A DNA stretch of 64,000 bases from Fredericiella sp963839515. Its GTDB lineage: Bacteria; Chloroflexota; Anaerolineae; Caldilineales; Caldilineaceae. Made by a program: the position numbers and the translations under genes. Shown one piece after another: positions 57,606 through 64,000 of this stretch (position 1 is the stretch's first letter; the number at the start of each line of letters is the position of its first letter). Below the pieces are notes generated by a model. It had not been told where the DNA came from, made no database searches, and worked only from the letters and a program-made list of their open reading frames with translations. The stretch covers positions 496,001 to 560,000 of the forward strand of contig CAWIVN010000023.1 of assembly GCA_963839515.1 (NCBI GenBank). Direction: 5' to 3'.

Positions 57606-58889
57606 TTACCTCCGGGCAGCGTGCCAGGCAGCCTCCAGCTCCATTGCGCTGACGCCGAGCACGGCGGGCGCCAGCGTCTCCCAGTCCTCATACTGCGCAA
57701 ACCCTTGCAGCAGCTTGGGCAGGACGTCGATCCCGTAGGTGACGGCGATGAACCCGATCAACTGCTCGGCGGCTGCCGCGCGCTGCTCCACCTCGTACGA
57801 GGTACCGGGCTGGTAGTAGATTTGCTTGGATGGTGCCGTGCGCTCGTAGCGCACGACCCCATCCTGTAGAGCGCCCAGGGGCAGAGAACTATATGCGCGG
57901 AACCGCAGCCGCCGCAGGGCGGCGAGTTGATCAGTGGCTACAGGCTGTATGGCATCGCTGAACGCCAACCAGGAACCAAACGCTTGCACCATCGTCAGCC
58001 ACTGTGCTTTGGCTGCCGTTCTTGGCCGCGCAGCAGTGAGCATCTGGCCGGCAAGTGCGCGCCGCAGCAGCAGGCCGAGTGATTCTGCGCCAGTTAACGG
58101 AGTGGCGCGGTACAACAATGGCGAGGTCAGCCGGATACGCCCATCCTCAACCTGTGCATTGCCCGCCACAAAGCCCGGCACAATCTCAACTGTCAGCAAG
58201 CCCTCCGCCTCCGCCAGCCCCTGTCCGGTGGCACGGCGCAGGGTGGCATAGAGCGCCTCAGCCGCTGGCGCGATCTCCTCTACCACGGCGTGATCCATGT
58301 CGCCAAAGACAAAGTGCAGACTCTCGGTGTCCAGCGTTGCAGCGGGACCCCAAAATGCCGCCAAGGGCTCCGTGTGCTGCCACCCCATCTGCGTCTGTTG
58401 GTAGAAGCGCGCCTCCTCCTGCACGAGCGCCTTGCCCGAGGGCAGCGTGTGGGTCACTACGACCGCAGCCATCGCCTTGTCACCCAGGAACGCAACCGAT
58501 TGCACGGACTCATGCAGCTTCAGCTCCGGCTGCTTGCCATGCGTTCTAATCGTCTCCAGCTTGACGACGTTGGCGACGTCACCCTGCATGCGCACGATCC
58601 CTGCCTGGGCGGTACGCCACACCGCGTAACCCACAAGCATACCCAAGACCAGCACGGCCAGGCCGGCGAGCACGACATGGCGGCCGATCCGCAAGCGACG
58701 CACGTTGCCGGCTGCCCCCATATCTTCATCGCCGTCCGTCCGCGTTTGCGCCGCCGTGGCAAGAAAGGGAAAGCCGTTGGCCGCCGCAGCTACGCCCAAA
58801 TCCACCATGCGCCGATCCCACTCCTCCGGCTCGACGTCCAGAACACTCCAGTCCAGCTGGTTTTGCACTTGCTTCGCCGCTAACCTCAT
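57606..58889 (-). CDS. Single-TM protein of unknown function
   Basis: 427 residues from ATG 58889 with GGAGGTCTGG upstream; the longer ORF runs into the divergent promoter. Cytoplasmic N-terminal ~65 residues (QVQNQLDWSVLDVEPEEWDR), one TM helix (VVLAGLAVLVLGMLVGYAVW), then a ~340-residue extracytoplasmic domain (ESLHFVFGDMDHAVVEEIAP, YYQPGTSYEVEQRAAAAEQL, FIAVTYGIDVLPKLLQGFAQ). The last segment (family start, Y-E-x-E-Q, LLQGFAQY) resembles gluzincin-like pseudo-peptidase folds, but no HExxH is seen. Divergent from the XRE/NB-ARC regulator. Confidence 0.8.
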   Translation of the reverse strand: MRLAAKQVQNQLDWSVLDVEPEEWDRRMVDLGVAAAANGFPFLATAAQTRTDGDEDMGAAGNVRRLRIGRHVVLAGLAVLVLGMLVGYAVWRTAQAGIVRMQGDVANVVKLETIRTHGKQPELKLHESVQSVAFLGDKAMAAVVVTHTLPSGKALVQEEARFYQQTQMGWQHTEPLAAFWGPAATLDTESLHFVFGDMDHAVVEEIAPAAEALYATLRRATGQGLAEAEGLLTVEIVPGFVAGNAQVEDGRIRLTSPLLYRATPLTGAESLGLLLRRALAGQMLTAARPRTAAKAQWLTMVQAFGSWLAFSDAIQPVATDQLAALRRLRFRAYSSLPLGALQDGVVRYERTAPSKQIYYQPGTSYEVEQRAAAAEQLIGFIAVTYGIDVLPKLLQGFAQYEDWETLAPAVLGVSAMELEAAWHAARR

Positions 58890-59079
58890 CCCAGACCTCC
58901 ACTCACCGCACCGGCTAGTATCGAAAGGAATTAGCCGAGTCACAAGGATGGCAGGATGGCTGCAACAGTGGAAGCCCCTTTTACTACAAAAACACCACAA
59001 ATTTTGGAGGTTTGTATTTGCGCAAGGCCAGGGTAGAATCGTGTTTGTGCACTCGGACTGACAAGCCCTGGAGAAAGTC

Positions 59080-61704
59080 ATGTCTTCCAGCCCGGCCCTT
59101 CCCTTTGGCGATCTCCTCAAACAGTTGCGCAAACGCACCGGCATGACGCAGGGCGACCTGGGCGCCGCGCTTGGCTACAGTGCGGCCCTGATCTCAGCCC
59201 TGGAGTGCCACCAACGGCTGCCCGACCTGGACGCCGTGATCCACCGCTACATCCCGGCACTGGCGCTCGATGCAGAGCCACATGTCGCCGTCCAGTTGGT
59301 GGAAGCCGCCGCCCACGCCCGCGGCGAGCGTCCGCCGGCTGCCTGGACGCTCAAGCGCGAACGGCAGCAGGTGATCGACGATGAGGAGTGGGCCGAGCCC
59401 CAGCGCCCACCGCTGCCTCCCACCGAGCTGATCGGGCGCGCCCAGGAGGTCGACCAGCTCGGCAACCGGCTGCTGGGTCATGGCGATCGCTTGTTGACGC
59501 TGGTGGGACCGCCTGGCATCGGCAAGACGCGGCTGGCACTGGCGGTGGCCGCGCAGTTGCAGGTACACTATCGCCAAGGCGCCGTCTTTGTCCCGTTGGC
59601 GGCGGTGGGCGACGCCGCCACGCTGGCCTCTGCCATCCTGGTGGCCAGCGGTGCCGGGGATGCCGGACGCAAGCCGCCGCGCGAGCGGCTGATCGAGTTC
59701 CTGCGCCGCCAATCCCTTCTCCTGGTGCTGGACAACTTTGAGCAGCTGCTCGCCCCAGCATTGCAAGGGCAGGCGGTGACACTGGTGGCCGACTTGCTGG
59801 CCCAATGTCCGGGCGTTGTGGTGTTGGCCACCAGCCGCGAACGCCTGCATTTGCGCGCCGAACAGCGCTATCAAGTGCCGCCGCTATCCTTGCCGGCGGC
59901 CGTAGCCCTGTTTACGGCGCGCGCGACGGCGGTAAACGCTACCTTCGCCGCCACTGGCACAAACTGCCCTCTTCTGGCAGCAATCTGCCAACGGTTGGAC
60001 TGCCTGCCATTGGCAATCGAGTTGTGTGCCGCCCACAGCGATCTGCTCGCGCCGGCCCAACTCCTTGCGCAGCTGCAAACCCACACACTCAGTCTACTGA
60101 TCGAGGGCGCGCATGATCTCCCGCCGCGGCAGCGCACCTTGCGTACTGCCATTGAACACAGCTACCGGCTGTTGAGCGAGGAGCAGCGCACGATCTTTCG
60201 CCGCCTCGGCGTCTTTGCCGGTGGCTTTGACTTGGAGGCAGCAGAGATGGTGGCGCGTGCCGACGTCTCTACGCTGCGCTCACTGGTGAACAAAAGCCTC
60301 GTGCATGTTGAAGCCACGGCCGCCGGCACGCAGCGCTTTCTGCTGCTGGAGACGCTGCGTGAATTTGCCCTTGAGCAGCTGCACGCGCACGGAGAGAAGA
60401 CAGAGACGCGGCAGCGCCACTATGCCGCCTATCTGCAACTCTTCCGCGCCGGCGACGGTCACCTGCGCGGGCCTGAGTCAGCAACCTGGTTGGCCCGCAT
60501 GCAACTGGAACTGAATAACCTGCGTGCCGCCTTGCACTGGGCGTTCGACCCAGAACGCTACACGGATGCGGCCTGGCTGCTGATTGCGCCCGGTTTCTTC
60601 TGGTACTTAGCTGGTCAGCGCTATGAGGAGGCCCACTGGAGCGCACTCCTGCTGCCACATCGGCAAGCGTTGGCGGTGGACCTGCGCCTGGCGTTCATGA
60701 TCGGCTTCATCTACTCTGCGGGAGACGCGGAGGAAACCCCCTCACTTTATCCCTATATAGCTGAAATCCATGAGTTGATGGAGATCTGTTCGGACAAGCA
60801 CCTGCACGCACTTGCCTGGAACTACTTGTCATGGTTCACATCCGATGTTGAGCAAACGGCTGCTGCCTTGGACCAGGCGGTAGCGTCTGCGCGTCTTGCC
60901 GCTGAAGCACCGCCGCTTAGTTCTGAGTTTGGCGGTCGCGCCGACCATGATTATGCGCTTGGCACCAATTTGTGGAGCTATGCAAATTTCTTGATGAACC
61001 AGGGGCGGGCTGCGGAGGCAACTACCCTGGTCACCGAGAGTTTGCAAATTTTCCGCAGGCGGGGCAACCAACCCTACTTGGGCGAATGTCTCGGCACCTT
61101 GGGTTTCCTGGCATTCCTCCGCAACGATACTGCCACAGCACGCCACTATTGGCAGGAGGTCGTGACCATCGGCAAGACGCACAACCTGCCAATGCTGTTG
61201 TGTGAGTGGCAGCCGCTGCTGGGCATTGTCGCCCTCTATACAGGCGATCTGCACGAGGCGAAAGCACTGTTGGAGCACAGCCTGCAGCTTTGCCGCCAAG
61301 TGAAAAGCCCGCCCTTTCTGGCGCAAGTTTACACTTGCCTCGCCGAGACAGCGCTATGGGAAGAGGACTGGGAACAAGCTGCGCATTGCCTCGCGCAAGG
61401 CGTGGCCTCTCGCGGAGGAACCAAGCACATGTTCATTGGCGAGCTGTTCCGGCTCTTTACAGCCGTGCGCCTGGCTGCAGCCCAAAGCCGCTATCTGCGC
61501 GCTGCCATCCTGGCTGGCGTGACTGAGGCAATGCAGCGGCAGACCCACAACGTCTATGCCGGTCCAGCGCTGCCCCTGTTCGATACGGCGGTAGCGCAGG
61601 TACGCGCCACGCTCGAACCGGCGGTCTTTGCCGAGGCATTCGCCGCCGGCCGGCAGCTATCGCTCGACGAGGCGTTCGCAGCCATTTTGGCGCCAGGTCT
61701 TTAG
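59080..61704 (+). CDS. XRE-HTH/NB-ARC/TPR transcriptional regulator (AfsR/SARP-like STAND)
   Basis: 874 residues. N-terminal Xre-type HTH (FGDLLKQLRKRTGMTQGDLG, AALISALECHQRLPDL), linker, then a STAND ATPase: P-loop VGPPGIGKTRLALAVAAQ, Walker B LLLVLDNFEQLL, ARC motif VVVLATSRERLHLRAEQRY, GLPLAIEL-type CLPLAIELCAAHSDLL, winged helix RLGVFAGGFDLEAAEMVA, then C-terminal TPR-like repeats (about 470-860). Such proteins integrate ligand signals and regulate antibiotic or stress genes in Chloroflexota and actinobacteria. Promoter-like TTGTAT-N16-TAGAAT ends at 59039. Confidence 0.92.
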   Translation: MSSSPALPFGDLLKQLRKRTGMTQGDLGAALGYSAALISALECHQRLPDLDAVIHRYIPALALDAEPHVAVQLVEAAAHARGERPPAAWTLKRERQQVIDDEEWAEPQRPPLPPTELIGRAQEVDQLGNRLLGHGDRLLTLVGPPGIGKTRLALAVAAQLQVHYRQGAVFVPLAAVGDAATLASAILVASGAGDAGRKPPRERLIEFLRRQSLLLVLDNFEQLLAPALQGQAVTLVADLLAQCPGVVVLATSRERLHLRAEQRYQVPPLSLPAAVALFTARATAVNATFAATGTNCPLLAAICQRLDCLPLAIELCAAHSDLLAPAQLLAQLQTHTLSLLIEGAHDLPPRQRTLRTAIEHSYRLLSEEQRTIFRRLGVFAGGFDLEAAEMVARADVSTLRSLVNKSLVHVEATAAGTQRFLLLETLREFALEQLHAHGEKTETRQRHYAAYLQLFRAGDGHLRGPESATWLARMQLELNNLRAALHWAFDPERYTDAAWLLIAPGFFWYLAGQRYEEAHWSALLLPHRQALAVDLRLAFMIGFIYSAGDAEETPSLYPYIAEIHELMEICSDKHLHALAWNYLSWFTSDVEQTAAALDQAVASARLAAEAPPLSSEFGGRADHDYALGTNLWSYANFLMNQGRAAEATTLVTESLQIFRRRGNQPYLGECLGTLGFLAFLRNDTATARHYWQEVVTIGKTHNLPMLLCEWQPLLGIVALYTGDLHEAKALLEHSLQLCRQVKSPPFLAQVYTCLAETALWEEDWEQAAHCLAQGVASRGGTKHMFIGELFRLFTAVRLAAAQSRYLRAAILAGVTEAMQRQTHNVYAGPALPLFDTAVAQVRATLEPAVFAEAFAAGRQLSLDEAFAAILAPGL

Positions 61705-61784
61705 GCGAAACTGCGATGTAATGCTAAACGGCACGGCTGGTGCCACGACCACGGTGGTGACCCAAATCGCGCCCAACGTTCAAG

Positions 61785-62925
61785 TTAGCGCATGTCAAAG
61801 CACGGAATTTCCACCTCCGCCCCACCCTGCAGTGCCGATTCATGCGCACAGATGCCTGCCGCGGTCCAGTTGGCCGCCGTCACGGCGTCGATGGCCGGGG
61901 GCCTGCGTTCGATAATGCTGCGCACAAACTCGTGGACCAGGTGCGGGTGCGAGCCATGATGGCCGCCCCCCTGTTCAAACGACAGATGCCGGTTGCTGTC
62001 GCTGTAGACAAAACGTTTGGTGAAACGCCCGATGGCGTCGGGGAGCAGTTCCGCCCGATCCGGCGGCGCCGGCTGCGCCACTTCCACGCTGCGCACCTTG
62101 TGGGGCGCTACCGGGCTCATGCGGAACAGCACGGGATCCTCATCCTCCATCTGCCACTCATAACAGCCATCCTCGCCGTAAATCGTAAAGCTCTCCATAT
62201 AGGGCCGTGCGCAGTGGAACAGCGTGCGTGTGACCTCGGCCGCGAGGTCGCCCCGCTCCAGCCGGTAGATTGCCGTCTCGACCGGATACGGATTGCCATA
62301 CTGCGCCGCGCAGCTCCTCACGCATCACGCCCGAGCCAAGGCAGCGCACACTAACCGCGCGCGTGTCGGCGATGGCCAGCAAGGGGGCCACCGCATGCGT
62401 GGCATACCACATCGGCGGCAGACCTGCCCAATACGGCGGCCAGCACTCCATATCCTGGTAGTGGGCCCCGCGCAAGAACTGGATACGGCCAAATGCTTGC
62501 TGCACCTTTAGTTCCTGGGCATACAGAAACTGGCGCGTGTATACCGCCGTTTCCATCATCATATAGTTCTTGCCGGCTGCGCGCTGCGCCTGCACGACCC
62601 GCTGCAACTCGGCAATGCTGGTCGCCATCGGCACCGTCGAGGCGCAGTGCCGGCCGGATTGCAGCACGGCGACCGCCTGCCAGGCATGATCCGGAATCCC
62701 GGAAACCAGGTGCACCGCATCGTACGCATCGGACGCCAGCAACTCGCGCACATCCGTATAGCGCTCCGCAATGTCAAAGCGATCGCCCACCTTTTGCAGT
62801 CGCTGTGCATCACAGTCGCAGATGGCCACCGTCGCCACATGGGGGTGCGCCTGGTAGATCGGCACAAATTCGGCGCCGAAGCCTAGCCCGACCACCGCCA
62901 CAGAAATCTTTGCTTGTGTGCTCAT
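61785..62925 (-). pseudogene. Gfo/Idh/MocA family dehydrogenase, frameshifted
   Basis: N-terminal frame from ATG 62925: NAD-binding ISVAVVGLGFGAEFVPIYQA, ICDCDAQRLQKV, HLVSGIPDHAWQAV, and the catalytic-helix region. At about 62308 it changes frame: after GSGVMREEL the homologous continuation (AQYGNPYPVETAIYRLERGD, YGEDGCYEWQMEDED) is encoded one base out in ORF 61785-62321. Deleting one G restores a ~380-residue protein with a C-terminal substrate domain (RFVYSDSNRHLSFEQGGGHH). Probably a sugar/inositol dehydrogenase of the ABC operon starting at 64000; lesion may be real or a sequencing error. Confidence 0.8.
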
Positions 62926-62950
62926 GCTGTCCGTTCCTGACGAATGTAGA

Positions 62951-63808
62951 TCATGAACCCTGGATGGAGCCGGCGAGGATGCCTTCGACCAGGCGTTTTT
63001 GGCCAAGGATAAGAATCGGGATGATCGGCAGCAGGACAAGCATGCCGCCCGCGGCGATGATGTCGTACTGCGGCAGGAAGACGTCGCCGCGATAGGGCAT
63101 TTCGAACAGCCGTACTGTCAAGACACGCTTCTCCGGCGTAATCGTCAAAATGTAGGCGAAGAGAAATTCATTCCAACCCGCAATAAACAGCAGCAGAAAA
63201 CTGACGACAAAACTCGGCAAGGCAATGGGCGTCATGACCCGAAACAAGGCATCAAACCAGGAACAGCCGTCGATGGCTGCCGCATCGTCGATATCGCGCG
63301 GAATGCTGTTAAACGTCGAAAAAATCACCAGCATGGCGAGGGGAAGGCCGCCGGCCAGAAATACCAGCGTCAGCCCCAAGCGCGTGTCCAGCAGACCTAT
63401 ATCTTTGTACGCCATAAAGATCGGCCCGATCGTCACCATGCCCGGCAGCGCCATGGTCGCCACCATAAAGCCGTAAAACCACCGGCTGCCGGGAAACTTG
63501 AGCCGGTTGACGGCGTAGGCTGCCATGCCGCCCAGGATGGTGGCGCCAAGCGCCGAGAAGCCGGCGATGATCAAGGTGTTTGCCAGCACCGTGGGATAGG
63601 ACCAGGTGCGCAGGAGAAAGGTAAAGGCCTCCAGCGTCGGCTCCTCTGGGATTACAGTCGGCGGCAGCCGATTTGCTTCCAGTGGTGTTTTGAGCGACGT
63701 GACCAGCATCCAGTAGAGCGGGAACGCGATAAAAATGAGCGCCAGTGCCAATAAGAGATACGTGAGGGCCCTGTTCAGCCGTCTGCCGCGTGCTTTCACC
63801 TGATCCAA
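62951..63808 (-). CDS. Carbohydrate ABC transporter permease (MalG-like)
   Basis: 285 residues with TTG start at 63808 immediately after the preceding permease stop (63809-63811); GGAAAGG lies 5 bp upstream. Six TM helices, CUT1-type: YWMLVTSLKTPLEANRLPPT, GMAAYAVNRLKFPGSRWFYG, and the EAA coupling loop FNSIPRDIDDAAAIDGCSWF followed by GWNEFLFAYIL. Works with the partial MalF-like permease and imports a sugar or oligosaccharide. A Gfo/Idh/MocA gene follows 25 bp later. Confidence 0.95.
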   Translation of the reverse strand: MDQVKARGRRLNRALTYLLLALALIFIAFPLYWMLVTSLKTPLEANRLPPTVIPEEPTLEAFTFLLRTWSYPTVLANTLIIAGFSALGATILGGMAAYAVNRLKFPGSRWFYGFMVATMALPGMVTIGPIFMAYKDIGLLDTRLGLTLVFLAGGLPLAMLVIFSTFNSIPRDIDDAAAIDGCSWFDALFRVMTPIALPSFVVSFLLLFIAGWNEFLFAYILTITPEKRVLTVRLFEMPYRGDVFLPQYDIIAAGGMLVLLPIIPILILGQKRLVEGILAGSIQGS

Positions 63809-64000
63809 TTACCTTTCCACCTGGAACAGCCGCCAGGCATAATAGAGACCTACGACGGCGCTGATGGCAAATAGCACCACGTTGACGGCGGATCCATACC
63901 CATAGCGAAATTCGGTAAAGAATCGCTCATACGCATACATGGCAATGGTGCGCGTGGCCGAGCCCGGGCCGCCCATGGTAAGCCCATAGATTTGCTCAAA
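63809..64000 (-). CDS. Carbohydrate ABC transporter permease (MalF-like), 3' end
   Basis: Partial; the gene continues beyond the window edge. The last 63 codons read FEQIYGLTMGGPGSATRTIA, MYAYERFFTEFRYGYGSAVN, and end with YYAWRLFQVER. The T-x-GGPGSAT segment and GYGSAV are typical of the final two TM segments of CUT1 permeases. First seen gene of the operon that contains the MalG-like permease and the sugar dehydrogenase. Confidence 0.9.
   Translation of the reverse strand, partial: FEQIYGLTMGGPGSATRTIAMYAYERFFTEFRYGYGSAVNVVLFAISAVVGLYYAWRLFQVER

Noticed and set aside
1..64000. CRISPR arrays, tRNA and rRNA genes
   Set aside because: No evenly spaced direct repeats of 24-40 bp and no tRNA-like or rRNA-like conserved segments were seen on either strand; short tRNA signatures can be missed by eye.

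Overview
The window is about 60% GC and reads as a chromosomal segment of a Chloroflexota bacterium, most likely Anaerolineae/Caldilineae. Supporting signs are a MalT/LAL-type LuxR regulator, an XRE-HTH/NB-ARC/TPR regulator, TPT-rich linkers in a secreted phosphoesterase, PD40/SH3b secreted proteins, tandem sugar ABC systems and many palindromic intergenic repeats. This assignment is an inference from gene content. I found no tRNA, rRNA or CRISPR array.

1-14.7 kb is a sugar-acid catabolic region. An IclR regulator and a D-2-hydroxyacid dehydrogenase precede a divergent DUF1638 gene and an 11-gene plus-strand operon. The operon encodes a GntR/FCD regulator, a solute-binding-like protein without signal peptide, an SDR, an L-fuconate-dehydratase-like enolase-superfamily enzyme, an Rbs/Xyl-type ABC transporter, a UroD-type methyltransferase, its corrinoid protein, an epimerase-type SDR and a fumarylacetoacetate hydrolase-family enzyme. 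SDR + FucD + FAH fits the non-phosphorylative 6-deoxyhexose route (fucose, fuconate, 2-keto-3-deoxyfuconate, diketo acid, then pyruvate + lactate). The embedded corrinoid methyl-transfer pair suggests demethylation of an O-methylated deoxysugar. This is the most interesting candidate system here.

14.7-33.2 kb is housekeeping and stress functions: DNA polymerase IV, a glutamine-amidotransferase-like protein fused to a CysRS tail, an alpha/beta hydrolase, a Fur-family regulator with a ZnuABC-type metal transporter, RsmA, polyphosphate glucokinase, a polytopic membrane protein, a compact promoter-hairpin-T-tract cassette, two tandem YihY/BrkB proteins, an aldo/keto reductase, a GyrI-like protein with a WYL regulator, glycogen synthase, glycerate 2-kinase and a DUF2513 protein.

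33.2-38.8 kb holds a secreted SH3b/PD40 protein (frameshifted) divergent from a histidine kinase/response-regulator pair, followed by a Cys-rich membrane protein and a translationally coupled 28-residue membrane peptide.

38.8-50.7 kb is a mobile-element graveyard. It contains a DUF262 fragment abutting an IS4-type remnant, an Ntn-hydrolase, an IS3 OrfA fragment, a LAL regulator whose upstream region is replaced by a damaged ISKra4-like element, an intact IS701-like element that truncates a beta-helix pseudogene, and a MITE-like element with 20-bp inverted ends.

50.7-64 kb holds a large secreted metallophosphoesterase, an ArsR regulator with an obvious operator, a thioesterase/hydrolase/terpenoid-toroid operon, a DUF3455 protein, a broken nucleotidyltransferase, an unknown single-TM protein, an XRE/NB-ARC regulator, and the start of a second sugar ABC operon with a frameshifted Gfo/Idh/MocA dehydrogenase. 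Several genes carry single-base lesions that could be real decay or assembly errors.
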